From the NCBI GenBank assembly GCA_024220525.1, contig JAMYWO010000039.1, forward strand, positions 36,881 to 87,894: 51,014 nt of DNA, read 5' to 3'. The position numbers and the translations under genes were made by a program. This DNA is from Cochliopodium minus. Taxonomy: Eukaryota > Discosea > Himatismenida > Cochliopodiidae. Shown in pieces: positions 22,157-34,548 of this stretch (positions are counted from its first letter, which is position 1; each line of letters starts with the position of its first letter). The notes below the pieces were generated by a model. That model was given only the letters and a program-made list of their open reading frames with translations. It had not been told where the DNA came from and did no database searches.

Positions 22157-22995
22157 TTATAAGTGCAAGTTTTCGTTAAAATGATGCGACTCCTTTTCAT
22201 TGTTAGTTTTGAAACTGGTACTAGGAGCGTTAGGGAGGGTTTGTAAATAAGAAGGTATTTCTTCCTCGTCGGAGAGATCCTCCACCAATCTATCAAATTC
22301 TAAATCGATTTCATTTTCATCTACATCGTTGGGTAGGTCATAAGATCTTGAGAGTGAGTCGTGTATTTCGTAGTTGCTGAGCATCATTTCATCGATTTGA
22401 TCTTGCATGTGGTGTATGTTCTCCGAATCAAGATGGTGCATCTCGTTCTTCAAATGATCTTGTGCTTCCTTTATCAATTGTGCCGATATAACATTATCCC
22501 TATTTGATTTGAATTTAAATATAAATAATCATAGAATATAATTTTATAAAGGAAGTGAAATCTTCATTTGAAGATTAGATTTCATTAATAATCAATCTAC
22601 CTCATTGTATCTGTTGTTATCAATAAACTTTCTATATTGAATTGTTGTTGGATCAATCTCTCTCGCTGCTTCTCATACAATTTCTTTCTTTTCAGCATTG
22701 TCAATGCTCTCTTTTTATAATTTTCTTTGAAATTGCCATTCTTTGTTGTTTCCATCTTTTGTTTCATATTTATTATTTCTTTATGCATATTTTCTATCCT
22801 TCTATCGAGATATTCGATTCTCAATTCGAACTTGATTGTGAATATATTTTGGTAAGGAATTGAAAAGCAAAAATTAAGAGAATTATAAAAAGAAAATATA
22901 AAATAAAAAGATTAATATACCCTCTTTATTGTTTCTTGCATCAATTGAGTTGTTTCTTCTCCATTTATTTCTTTATTTGTATTGTTTGTTTTCAT
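22157..22995 (-). CDS. VPS60: ESCRT-III subunit Vps60/CHMP5
   Basis: Three exons on the minus strand join in phase: 22995-about 22921 (starts MKTNNTNKEINGEET), about 22836-22607 (FELRIEYLDRRIENMHKEI, KRALTMLKRKKLYEKQRERL), and about 22500-22157. The total is about 217 residues, matching CHMP5. The Snf7 core is clear: a basic N-terminal helical half (ALTMLKRKKLYEKQ) and an acidic C-terminal half. The stretch QDQIDEMMLSNYEIHDSLSR followed by SYDLP is diagnostic for Vps60/CHMP5 (human: LEDMMEDANEIQEALSRSYG). The C-terminus is acidic and then His/Asn-rich. In yeast and animals Vps60 recruits Vta1/LIP5, the Vps4 activator, and so works with the neighbouring gene product. The upstream 280 bases are shared with the divergent helicase gene. 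Confidence 0.9.
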
Positions 22996-23275
22996 TCAAT
23001 TTTTTTATTTTTTTAATAAAAAAAATACAGTTAATGTAAGAAAATTGAAAGATGAGAATCAATTAGTGAACAAGAAATGGGAAAAAAACAATTCAAGTGT
23101 TCATATTTTTCTATTGGATGACTAATTTTTTTTTTGCGTGGTATAATTTATAAAAAAAATAAAAAAAAAATTAAATAAATAATAGCAGTATTCTAATATT
23201 TATTAATATAATTGCTCAACCAATTATAAAAAAAACAGATTAAAATAAATCTATATACACATAAAAAACACAAAT
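22996..23275. promoter_or_regulatory. shared divergent upstream region of VPS60 and DDX6-like genes
   Basis: The 280 bases between the two start codons are A/T-rich with long A runs on both sides (around 23010 and 23150-23170). Promoters of both genes should lie here. No motif can be named from sequence alone. Confidence 0.4.
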
Positions 23276-24572
23276 ATGCAAGATCCTGAAGCGTAAGAAA
23301 ATAATTATCCAAATCATTTTTACATTAAAAATTATTTTATAAAAAAATTAATATTTTTCATATTTTCGTATTAGATGGAAAAAATTGATGGTTCCAACTA
23401 TAGATACACGTAAGAAAACTGAAGATGTAACAGGAACACTTGGATATAATTGGGAGGATTTTCATTTGAGAGAAGAGATATTGAAAGGATTGACTGATAT
23501 GGGATGGGAAAGTCCTTCACCAATTCAAGAATTAAGTATCCCAATTGGATTGTCAGGAAATAATATATTAGCAAGAGCCAAAAATGGGACAGGTAAAACA
23601 GGAAGCTTTCTTATCCCAGCACTCGACAGGATAGATAGGAAAAACCCAAATATCCAAGTATTGATTTTGGTTCCAACAAGAGAACTTACATTGCAGATAT
23701 CTCAGGTATGCAAAAGTCTCGCAAAATATCTTAATATACAAGTAATGGCAAGTGTTGGAGGAATATCAATTAAAGAAGATGTATTGCGTCTGTATGGAGT
23801 GGTCCAAGTTCTCGTCACTACACCTGGAAGAGTATGGGATATTGTAAAAAGAAATGTATGTAGTTTTGAACATTGTAAAATGGTGATAATGGATGAAGCA
23901 GATAAGCTCCTCTCTGATGAATTTGGTGAAGTCGTTGAAAAAATTGTTAAATATATTCCAAATAAGCCACAACTTTCATTATTCTCTGCCACCTTCCCTT
24001 CTTCTGTCAAAGAGTTTAAAGATAAATATTTGGAATCATGTTATGAAGTCAATTTGATGGAACAACTCACCTTGATTGGTATCACTCAATATTATGCCTT
24101 TGTGATGGAAAAACAAAAAGTACAATGCCTCAATACCCTCTTCTCCAAACTTCAAATCAATCAAGCCATCATTTTTTGCAACTCCACAAATAGAGTAGAA
24201 TTATTGGCAAAGAAAATCACTGAGTTGGGATACTCTTGCTTCTTCATTCATGCCAGAATGACTCAAACTGATAGAAATAAAATTTTCCACGATTTCAAAC
24301 AAGGTGCATTTAGAGTTTTGGTCTCATCCGATCTTTGTACCAGAGGTATTGATGTGCAAGCTGTAAATGTTGTCATTAATTTCGATTTCCCAAAGAACAG
24401 TGAAACCTACTTGCACAGAATTGGCAGATCTGGTAGATTTGGTCATCTCGGAGTCTCCATCAGCTTTATCACTGACACTGATAGAATCAGTCTTTGTATT
24501 ATTGAGAAGGAACTTGAAACTGAAATCAAAAGCATTCCAACAGAGATTGATACTAGTCTGTACTGTATTTAA
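23276..24572 (+). CDS. DHH1: DDX6/Dhh1-type DEAD-box RNA helicase
   Basis: A 17-base first exon (ATG at 23276; MQDPEA) splices through an 82-base intron (GTAAGA...TTAG) to exon 2 at 23375, giving [19 protein letters not shown]. That restores the WK...KTxDVT start of DDX6. The product is about 404 residues. Motifs in order are [15 protein letters not shown] (Q motif), [11 protein letters not shown] (I), PTRELT (Ia), TPGR (Ib), VIMDEADKL (II, DEAD), SATFP (III), AIIFCNST (IV), DLCTRGID (V) and [10 protein letters not shown] (VI). The DDX6 hallmarks [20 protein letters not shown] and [13 protein letters not shown] are present. DDX6 proteins repress translation and promote decapping in P-bodies. 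The protein lacks the Pro/Gln-rich tails seen in yeast. The frame is clean, and the ATG-containing micro-exon is unusual. Confidence 0.95.
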
Positions 24573-24856
24573 TAGAATGGTATAACTTGATGTATCATTA
24601 ATTTTTACAAAACAACACAAAAAAACTTATAAAAAAACAAAAAAAAAACGGAATAATGATGGATTTATCTTTCATTTTGGGGATTAAAATATTTATTGGG
24701 GTGGTGATTCAATAAAAAATCACCTTTTTTTAAAAAAATTGTTCAACTATTTCTTTTTTTTTGTTATGAGATGTTGCTAATTATTCAAACCTTTGAGTTG
24801 AAAGAAAAAATAACAGAAAAAAATATATATAAAAAAAAAAAAAAATTAATAAAAGG

Positions 24857-27800
24857 ATGAACCTTTATTCTTTAACTTTACAAAAATCTTCAGCTATTCC
24901 TTTTGCAGTTTTTGGAAATTTTTCTGATCCCAAATATCAAGAGATTGTTGTATCAAATGGGAAAACATTAGAATTATTTAGAGAAGTGAAGGGAAAATTA
25001 AAATCAATTTTTTTTAATGAGGTATTTGGAATCATTAGATCTCTCAATTCATTCAGATTGATAGGTAATTTAAAATAATTGATTTATAAAGAGAAAAATA
25101 TTTATATTATATTTTCCATATAAATGGAAGGATTTCTCACGATGCATCAACAAGCAAAAAAAAAAATTGATTATAGATCAATATCAAACCCCAAAAGTCC
25201 AATTAATAATAATAATGCAAAAAAAAAAAAATATTTGAACATTCATCCAAAATATAAATGAAACAGACTAACTCTTTTATTTTGAAAAATATATAGGAGG
25301 AAATCAAGATTATTTAATAATAGGGTCCGATTCTGGAAAGATATCAATTCTCGAATGGAATGAAAAAAAAAACACATTTATCAAAGCACACGAAGAAACA
25401 TTTGGAAAATCTGGCTGCAGAAGAATAGTACCAGGCCAATTTTTGGCATCAGATCCAAGAGGAAGATCAGTTATGATTGGAGCAATCGAAAAGCAAAAGC
25501 TTGTATATATATTAAATAGGGATAATGAATCCAGATTAACGATATCTTCACCTTTGGCAGCCCATAAAACCAACTGCATCTCATTTGATATGGTAGGAGT
25601 GGATGTTGGGTTTGACAATCCGATATTCGCAGTGCTAGAAGTGGATTATGAAGAAGTGAAATGGGAAGAAAATAATTCAGTTTATGAAAAAGTAAAATAA
25701 TCTTTATTTTTTCTTTACAAAATTCATTAACCCCATTTTCAATTTAGTTCCTTACTTATTATGAACTTGATTTAGGTTTGAATCATGTGGTAAGAAAAAT
25801 GACCCAAACTGTTGATCAAACCGCCAATAAATTGATCGCCGTTCCAGGTGATGAAGATGGGCCTGGGGGTGTATTGGTGTGTTCTGAGAATCACATCACT
25901 TGGATGAATCTATCCACCAAAAAGAAATTTGAGCCAGTCTCCATCCGCATTCCAAGAAGAGAAGGTGCACCAAAAGAAAGGACCACATTGATTATAAATC
26001 ATGCATTACATAAAGCAAAGGGAAGAGTAAGTATTTTTTTTTTTTGAAATTTTTTTTTTTAACATCGAAAAAAAGACTTTCTTCTTTTTAGTTCAAACAG
26101 AATATGGTGATGTATTCAAAATCACATTGGAATCAAGTGAAGATGTTGTCAATCGCATAGATATGCTCTATTTCGATACCGTCCCTGTATCCACCTCTCT
26201 TTGTCTCTTGAAGAATGGGTTCTTGTTTGTCGCAGCGGAACAATCAGAGCATGGATTCTACAGAATAAAGGGTATGGGAGATTCCAACGATGTTTGTGCG
26301 ACAAACTTGGATGAATTGACTTTTGCACCTAGAACCACCTTGAAGAATTTGGCTCCATCAGATACCCTTCAAAACATTTCTCCTCTCATCCAAAGTAAGC
26401 TCATCGATCTCTTTGGGGAAGAGTCTCCTCAATTTTACTCTCTTTGCGGGAAGAGTTCAGGATCTACCTTGAGAATATTGAGACATGGTATTGCAGTCAC
26501 CGAGCCTGCTGTTTCAGAATTGCCTGCCAACGCAAAGAGAATTTGGACCTTGAAAACAAAACTCACAGATGTCAACGATTCTTACATCATCATCTCTTTC
26601 CTCAATGCAACCCTTGTTTTGTCTGTACAAGGTTCGAACGTTTCTGAATCAACCGATTCTGGATTGATGACCGATGTTCCAACCATCCACGTCGATCTCA
26701 TTGGCGAAGATTCTTACTTGCAAGTTACCCCATATGGTCTCAGACACGTAAAATCCAACAAAAGAATTTCTGAATGGAAATGTCCTGGTAAGAAGACCGT
26801 TGTGAATGCTACCTCTAATGGTACTCAAGTTTTGCTCGCTCTTGCTGGTGGAGAAATTTATATCTTCGAGTTGGATTATGCTGGAAATTTGTCTCAAGTG
26901 GACAGACATGAGTATGGTACTGAAATTTGTTCGATTGCTATTGCCCCTGTTCCTTCTGGTATAAGAAAAAGTAAGTTTGTTGCAGTAGCTGATCATTCCA
27001 ACTGTGTCAAGATTTTATCTCTGGATGAAAACGAGTCCAACTTTGAAATGAAATCTATATTAACTGTGGATTCTAAAGTTAGCTCGATGTGTCTATCTTA
27101 CATTGTAGAAAACGGAAACAAAGAGCTGTTATTGCACTTGGGACAAGAGAATGGTGTTTTGCAAAGATCATCTATTGAGGAAATCTCTGGGAAGTTGACT
27201 GATACCAGAAAAAGATTTGTTGGAAGAGATCCTGTCAAGTTGTTCCCTATCAAAATCAGCGAAGAATCAGAAGGAGTGCTCGCTTTGTCTTCTAGAACTT
27301 GGATCATACACAGTGACAAGGGAAAAGTGAAGACTCTTCCTCTCTCTTATGTACAATTGGATTGGGCTCACTCTTTTGCAACTGGACAAGGAGACATCAG
27401 TTTTGTTTCTATCAGTAAAAACTCTTTACGTGTTTTGTCTTTGGAAGATTTGAGCTCAAACTTTAACCAGACCGTCGTTCCTTTGAGATACACCCCACGT
27501 AAGCTCACTGTTCATATGCCTACCCAAACAATTGTAATTGTAGAAAGCGAAATGGGAGTCACTTCTGTCCTGGAGGATCAATTAAAGGCAAGATTGTCTA
27601 AACAAGATGATTCTGTTGAAACAATCGAAAAAAATAGAAAAGTTGTTGGGCCAACTCGTGTTGTTTCCAAGAATGCCAAGTGGTGCGGTAATTACAATTT
27701 TTAGAAAAGATTTACTCTTTGTTTTCTAACATGTATTTTTGTTTTTATAGGTGCTTTGCGTTTGTATGATCCAAGACAAAACAAAACACTTTGTCTTGTT

Positions 27801-28808
27801 GAGTTGGGAAACAACGAAGCATTTTTTTCCATCACCACTTGCCAATTTTCAGTGAGGAAATCGGATGGAGTGTTCGTAATAGTAGGTGGGGCAAGATCTC
27901 TCACATACTCACCTAAAGGATGTATTGGTGGATTTTTGGATGTTTTTAAAATCGAAGATTCTCAGCTTCAATTGGTTCATAGAACTGAAGTCGAAGATGT
28001 TCCAATGGCAGTAGCTGCTTTTCATGGCAGACTTTTGGTTGGAATCGGAAAGATTTTAAGAATTTACGATATCGGAAAAAAGAAATTGCTCCGTAAATGT
28101 GAATACAAATTGTTTCCAAGAAATATTGTCACTTTACATGTCCAAGGTTATAGAATCTTTGTTGGGGACATGACTGAATCTTTTTTCCTTGCCAACTACA
28201 ATCCTTTCGAGAACAGATTGGATGTGGTCGCTGATGATACCTTCCCTCGTTGGATCATCTCCTCTGAAGTGATTGATTACGATACGATTGCTGGTTCCGA
28301 TAAGTTTGGCAATGTGTTCATTTCTAGACTTCCTCAAAAGGTTTCCCTCGAGCTCAAAGAAGAGACCGGTGACAAGCTAAGATTTGCGCCAGATTTGAAT
28401 GGTGGCGCTCCTTTCAAATTTGAAGAGATCTGCCAGTTTCATGTTGGCGAGATCGTCACCAGTTTACATAAGGGCTCTTTGGTTCCTGGTGGATTGGATT
28501 CCATCTTGTTCAGCACCATCTATGGTGGAATCGGCGCCTTTCATCCTTTTGTATCCCGTGAAGATGTCGATTTTTTTTCCCATCTTGAGATGCACATGAG
28601 AAATGCAAGACCTCCTTTATGTGGTCGTGATCATTTGGCCTTCAGATCTTTTTATTTCCCTGTTAAAAATGTTATTGATGGTGATCTTTGTGAGCAGTTT
28701 GCTCTTTTGGAACCCACCAAACAAAGAGAGATTGCTCAAGAGATTGGTGAGAGGACTCCTGCACAGATCCTCAAGAAACTCGAGGATATCAGGCAGCTCA
28801 TGAACTAA
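24857..28808 (+). CDS. SF3B3: splicing factor 3b subunit 3 (SF3B3/SAP130)
   Basis: Five exons (24857-25064, 25297-25691, 25748-about 26030, 26092-27687, 27751-28808) give about 1,180 residues, close to the 1,217 of human SF3B3. It belongs to the DDB1/CPSF160 family of triple beta-propellers. Conserved blocks include LNSFRLIGGNQDYLIIGSDS, PGDEDGPGGVLVCSENHITW, TEYGDVFKITLE, YFDTVPVSTSLCLLKNGFLF, RILRHGIAVTEPAVSELPAN, SEWKCPGKKTVVNATSNG, RLYDPRQ and KKLEDIRQLMN at the end. It is part of the U2 snRNP SF3b complex that recognises the branch site, so it is essential in an organism this rich in introns. The third intron needs the GTATTT donor rather than the nearer GTAAGT to keep phase with exon 4. 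The long intact frame shows that base quality here is good. Confidence 0.95.
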
Positions 28809-29056
28809 ATATCTTTTTTATTTAAATTATTTTTTTTTCAATTTACCCTTATTAAATCCATTTTTATATAATCTTTATTTTCCAACCTTGTTTTTCAGTA
28901 CAATATTCGCAATAAACAAAATATTTTCTCATCAAGATTCAAATATATTATTTAGATTTCCTTTTACAAAATTTTTCAACAAAAAAAAATTGATAATCCT
29001 TTTTTATATATCTTTTATAAGATAGAAGAACCCTATTATTAACAAATACAGAGGGA

Positions 29057-32000
29057 ATGTGTGATATATGTCAATGCAGTTTCTTTGAAGGTAATTTCTT
29101 CAGGTTGGATAGATGTAGTTATTGTTGGCATTCTGTCACAGATCATAAGAAAATTGGAAAAAAGGGGCAAAAACAGATGGAAATTGATGATATCCAAAAT
29201 TTTGAACCCAAAAATGAAGATGTAGTGAGAGAAAAAATGTCAAGGAGATTATCTCGAATGGTTATAAACAATAAGGAATCATTTCAAGAGAAAATAAAAT
29301 TATTTAATGCATCACCGTCTTCGATATATAAAATCCAAGACAATAATACACCTCCCAAAAATAATAATATCTCTGACAATGATTATAATACAAATGAAAA
29401 TACTCCTGTGAAGGTAAAACCTACTAGGAGGGTTGTGCCCCCAAAAATTACGGATACCAACGAGGAATGGTCAGATGAAGAAGATAATAATAAACAACCC
29501 AAAAATAATCATAGCACTAATCCGATGACTAAATCGAATATACCCACGAAAGAGAATATACCCATTAAAATTCCACCAAAGAGAATTATAAATAAAAATA
29601 CAAACGAAGAGATAAAGGGCATTAATAATAATGTTCATACAACAAATATAAGCACATCATTATCATCATTAACTATAAATAATAATGCAGCATCATCTTC
29701 ATTGATAACAACAACAGATAATAATATTAATAATATAACGCAGAAAAACATACAAGATATAAAAAGCAGCATCCAAAACATCTACAACAAGAGAGAAAAT
29801 TCGAACAACAAATTCTCCACGAGGAAAGAGAGTTCGACGAACGATCTGATAGAGAGCCCATCACCCCGAGATGAATCGCTGATCATCAAGAAGCAAGATG
29901 ACGAAGGAGAATTTGTGAGACCAGTGCCTAAACACGCAAGGACCAAGACCAACTCCATGCCTTTGCCTGACGAAGAGGGTCTGGAGCCTACCAGTGACCA
30001 GTCTTCTGTTGAGGACACTTCTGTGGAGAAGAAGGTTCCTCGCTCCAAGTACGAGCATGTCGACGAGGAAATCAAGGAGACTGAGAGGCAGTACGTCGAG
30101 AATCTTGAGACTGTCATCAATGTAATCTTTTTATTTTGAAAAAAATTATTTTTTATTTTTATTAGTAAATTTTTTTTATTTTTTTATTTTTTTTATTTTT
30201 TTGTTTCGTTTTCTCTTTACTCTTCACTTTCAAGAACAAACAAAATTTTTTTAATTTTTTTATCATAAACTTTACTTTTAACTTAAACAATTTATGCTAA
30301 AATCTTTGTTTTAAAATTTTTTTTTGTGTTTTTTTTTTTAAATACTTACAATAAAACCTTTGTCTCCATCCATCCACTTTAGGATTATATAAAACCAATC
30401 CAGGAGATGGGAATCCTAGACACAAATCAAATACACGGCTTATTCTCCACAATTCAAGTAATACACAACTTCAACAACCAGCTGTACGAAGATCTTAAAA
30501 ACAACTCGAGCACCGCTCAGATTTTCAACCAATATTTTCAAGGTTTCCGTTTGTATTCTCAGTATTGTGTTGACTATCCCAAGAGTCAGAACCTCATGAA
30601 CGATCTCCTCAAAAACAACACCACCTTCAAGAACTTTTGCGCTGAGAAGAAGAAGAACGATAAGAAGCGACTTCAGTTGCAGGATTACTTGATCATGCCC
30701 ATCCAGAGAATTTGTAAGACTTTTTTTTTTTTTTTATAAGGAGCTTTTTTGAAACGAGAATAAAAATTTTTGATTCTTTTTGAATTCAATCAAAAATACA
30801 TTTCTAATAAATGAAATCAAATTTAAAAGATAAATATTTATTTTTCTCTTTTTTTAAAGAAATTTGTATCCTTTTTGTTATTTTATTAGATATTTTTTTT
30901 TTATTTATTTTTATCTTATTTTATTTTGTATTTATTTTTATTCTAACATAAATTTTATTTAGATAACATTATTTTATAATATTTCATTTTATTTTATTTT
31001 TATTTTCATTTTATTTTGGAAAGTCCAATTCTTAAAAAAAAATTTTTATTTTTATTTAATTTTTAGATCTAAAAACATTTTTTTAAATTTTTATATTTTA
31101 TTTTATACAGGCAAGTACCCACTCCTATTTGGAGAACTCCTCAAGTGCTGCCCCGAGACAGAATCCGATGACTACAAGATGATCACCTTGGTGCTGGACA
31201 ATCTCAAAAAGACTGCCAACCACGTCAACGCCAAGAAACTCGATGCGGAGAGGAAGGAGATGGTGAGAACCCTCGAGAAATCCATCTATGTTCCAAAGAA
31301 CTTCCAGCTTCTTGAGCCTGGCCGCTTCTTTGTTCGTGAGGGTGTTTTGTCTCTTACTGATGAGAGTGGGAACAGTTGTGAGAGAACTTTTTACCTTTTC
31401 AATGATTTTATCACCCAAAAGAAAAGTAAGAAAACTGCTAATTTTTTTATGATCTATACATTTATTTTTCTTTTTTTTAAAAATTAATTTATTATAATCC
31501 CATTTTTAAAAATAATATTTTTTATTTTTTATTTTTTATTTTATTTTTTATTTTCATTTTTTATATTTTTTGATAAAAGTTCTATTCGATTATTTCGATT
31601 TTCATTTTTTTTTAAATTATTTTTATTTGTTTTTTGAAATCAACCAAATTTATTTTTCTAAAATTTTTTTTTCAGGTGAGACAAATGGAAACGTGGACAA
31701 AATCTTCATCAGATTTGATAAGAACTTCCTCCTCACCATCAACCCCACCAACATCACGATGTCTTATTTCAACAGAAGTTCCAACAAGGTCTGCAAAGTG
31801 GTGGTTGTCTCCAAGTCCGAGGAGGAGATGAGCGAATGGAAAAAGTCTGTTGAGGAGTACTCTTCTACTTCCAGACAATTTAATGAGCGTACCAAGCGCA
31901 ACGAGGACGAACAACTTGTAAAAAAAAAAAAATTTTTTTGTTCATTTTTTGAATTTTGATTTTTTGTTTATTTTTGAATTTTGATTTTTTTGAATGAAAA

Positions 32001-32972
32001 TTTTTTTTAAAAGTTTCATTTATAATTTTTTGAAATCACTCTTTTTATTGTCACTTTTTTCCATTTTTTAATATTGACGTTTAAATATAAAACTTATAAC
32101 AAAATTTTTTTTTTTTCACATTTTTATTATTACTTTTTGTAAATCTTGATTATTTTTTTTTATTGCTTAATAATTGACTTAATTTTTAATAATTTAACTC
32201 TTTTTTTTAGAACGAGCCAAGGAAATCAGAAACAAAGGAGTCTAACGAAACTAGTTTTGCAAATTTCAGGAAAAAAACCAAGTTGAACAAAGCCAAAAAC
32301 GCATTGAAAGACAGAGTCCAGAAGCTTGCCAAGTCCCTATTCTTGGTTATCGACTCTTGTCAGAACACTGATGACACCACCAATTTGGACAATTTGTTGG
32401 AGGAAATGGAGAATTGGGTGGAGGATGTCGAGTTTGATACGCATTCTCCTGAGAAGATCCAGCAGTTCATCAAGGAAACTGATTTTGCCACTGTGGATGA
32501 TTTGGCTAAAATGGTTTCAAAATTTTTTTTTTTTTTTATTGTTATTTATAAAAATTTTAACTATCGAAAAAATAATTAATTATTTGTTGATTTTACTTTA
32601 ATTCTTAAGAATTTTTTAAATTAAATTAATTTAAAGGGTGTCCGTACATTGAGAACCAAAGGCAACAACAAACTGATAGAGATCCTCAACCCTAATATTT
32701 CCAGCTCCGCCCCCTCCTCCCCCCGCGTCGAGGACACTACCACCACTGTCAACACTCCCCCCAACAACAAAACTGTCACCGAATTTTCCGACAGTCCTAA
32801 AGAAGAGAGTTTGGAGGAAATTAAAGGTCGTTCTCAAAGCTTAAAACACCCTAAAAATAAAAAGTTGATGCTTTTATCTTTGTTCGGCTCTTCTCCTAAG
32901 AATGAGAAGATCATCAAACAGATCAACGAGGAAGAAGAGAACAAAGATAAAGACAATGAGAAAAAAAATTAA
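29057..32972 (+). CDS. Rho guanine nucleotide exchange factor (DH-PH) with N-terminal Cys/His finger
   Basis: There are six exons: 29057-30120, 30383-30713, 31111-31425, 31676-31918, 32211-about 32513 and about 32637-32972. All junctions checked keep phase. The first 35 residues hold a small Cys/His cluster (CDICQCSF, RCSYCWHSVTDHKK), probably zinc-binding. A long Asn/Ser/Lys-rich disordered stretch follows. The DH domain begins EEIKETERQYVENLETVIN and continues DYIKPIQEMGIL, SQYCVDYPKSQNL and LQDYLIMPIQRICKYPLLFG, which is the DH signature. The PH domain follows (REGVLSLTDESGNSCERTFY, EEEMSEWKKSVEEY with the PH Trp). The C-terminal part is helical and then low-complexity acidic/basic. It should activate a Rho/Rac GTPase and so control actin. 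The Cys/His finger before DH is an uncommon pairing. Confidence 0.9.
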
Positions 32973-33152
32973 TAGAGGAACCCAACTTAATTAATTTTTT
33001 TTTTTTTTCTTTTCTTTTTTTGTTTCCCAAAGGTTTTTTTGCAACATTTTTTGGTTGCACTTTCTTTTTTGGGTTTATCCCGTTATAAATTTTTTTTGTC
33101 AAAAAGTATATTAAAAATCAAAAATTAAATAATTTAAGTATTATTCACTTTT

Positions 33153-34065
33153 TTAATTCAATAGACAACCTTTTTTTTTAACTTTTTTATCCTCTTCTTT
33201 TTGAACAGAAGGAAGTTGCCAAGGAACAGACTGTTCCATTACGTACAATTCACTCAAAAAAGTCAAAATTTTGAAAATGATTGGTTTAGGAAACATCTTC
33301 TCACCATATTTTTTGGATAAAAGCATAACCACAACAATTTTTCTGAATTCACTTCCCCAATACCTATCTCCCTTTTCATTTGGACTCCATGGTTCAAAAT
33401 AAACATTCTTTTGAGAAAGTAACTTGCGAGTGATTTCATCAAACATGAAATCCAAGTTTAAATTTGTTTTTGAAGAAGTGGGAATATAAAACGAGTTTTG
33501 AAAAAGGTTTGTCAATTCTTTCACTTTTTCTTCCTTTTCTTTCATTTTTTGTTTTTTCTCTTCTTGTGTTTCTTCCTCATACAAATCGTATTTAGTACAG
33601 CTCGTTACAAAAACAAGATCTTTGTTGGCGTGTTCTTTTGTTTGTGAAACCCAGTTCATAATTTTTTTAATTTCTGGATCTTCTTCTGTAATGTCATCCA
33701 ACACTATGACGCAACCTGCACTTTCGAACCATGATTTAGGTATGCTATAAAATCTTTCACAACTCATCTAGAATTTCAAATTATTTTTTAAAAAAATTTT
33801 TCAAGCGATAGAAAGGTTATACATATTCCCATATTTGTAATTTTATTTTTTTATTTCCCATAGTAATTGGTTTGATTTTGAAATCCACTCCTATTGTTGA
33901 CATATATTTATCCTTTCAAATTTTTATTCAAAGATATTATATTTCAATCACTTTATTATTTACAGAGTAATAATTTTCTGTATATTTGAGCAATAACATC
34001 GATTTTCCACTATGATGATCCCCTATCAACAATATTTTGAAAATATAATCTGGTTTTTCTTTCAT
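33153..34065 (-). CDS. atypical Rab-like small GTPase lacking DxxGQ
   Basis: Three exons (34065-33964, 33912-33823, 33767-33153) join in phase into about 268 residues. The N-terminal half is clearly Rab: [19 protein letters not shown] (P-loop GDHHSGKS) and [15 protein letters not shown], then KIKLQIWE. Here the switch II motif WDTAGQERF is replaced by WEY-MSCERF: the Mg-contacting Asp becomes Glu, the Gly becomes Ser and the catalytic Gln becomes Cys. The NKxD motif is TKYD, and G5 is PTSSKTN. A Lys/Glu-rich insert of about 25 residues sits after NKxD. The C-terminus is about 100 residues longer than usual and ends KKKGCLLN, a possible prenylation box. Such a protein would bind GTP but be expected to hydrolyse it poorly. 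It is convergent with the RhoGEF gene. Confidence 0.8.
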
Positions 34066-34161
34066 TTTTTTTTTATTGAAAAATAATAAATAGAACTGGA
34101 AGACATGATAATTGAAGTGATAATTGAAGTTTAAATATATGCAGAAATTAAAAAAACTAAT

Positions 34162-34548
34162 TTATTTTTCGTTCTTATTCTTAGTTGGCTTTTGTTTATT
34201 GAACAAATTCAATTCTTCGGTTGATTTATTGGTTTTTTTAAATCTTAATTGAGGAGGGATGAAGACTTGTGCTTTATCCTGTACCTTTGATTTATTCATA
34301 TTTTTGGATTGAATATGGTTGGGATTGAAATTGAGATCAGGGGGTGGCAAATCAAATTTAGGCTTATTTATCTTTTTATTTTCTATTTTTGGTTTTTTTT
34401 CTACGATGATTGCATTATTTATTTTCTCTTCTTCATTCTTTCTTTTATTGGTGTTCTCATCTTTCATATCATCCTTTTTATTATGATTATTTTCATTTTT
34501 GGTTGAAATATCATCTTCATCATCTGCATATCCTGCTAAAAGATCCAT
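34162..34548 (-). CDS. small acidic-then-basic disordered protein, unidentified
   Basis: A single exon of 128 codons starting MDLLAGYADDEDDISTKN. The first 45 residues are rich in Asp, Glu, Asn and Lys. The rest contains proline motifs (KFDLPPPDLNFNP, VFIPPQLRFKK) in an otherwise Lys/Asn-rich chain. The LL-x-x-Y-x-DDEDD start and PPQLR motif give the look of a small nuclear RNA-processing factor, but I cannot assign a family. Its start codon is 154 bases from the divergent start of the Lys-rich coiled-coil gene, so the two may share a promoter. Confidence 0.6.
   Translation of the reverse strand: MDLLAGYADDEDDISTKNENNHNKKDDMKDENTNKRKNEEEKINNAIIVEKKPKIENKKINKPKFDLPPPDLNFNPNHIQSKNMNKSKVQDKAQVFIPPQLRFKKTNKSTEELNLFNKQKPTKNKNEK

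Noticed and set aside
23276-28808. eIF4A or CPSF160/DDB1 as identities of the two central genes
   Set aside because: The helicase has the DDX6-specific NLMEQLTL and QYYAFV blocks rather than eIF4A ones. The propeller protein matches SF3B3-specific blocks and the SF3B3 C-terminus.
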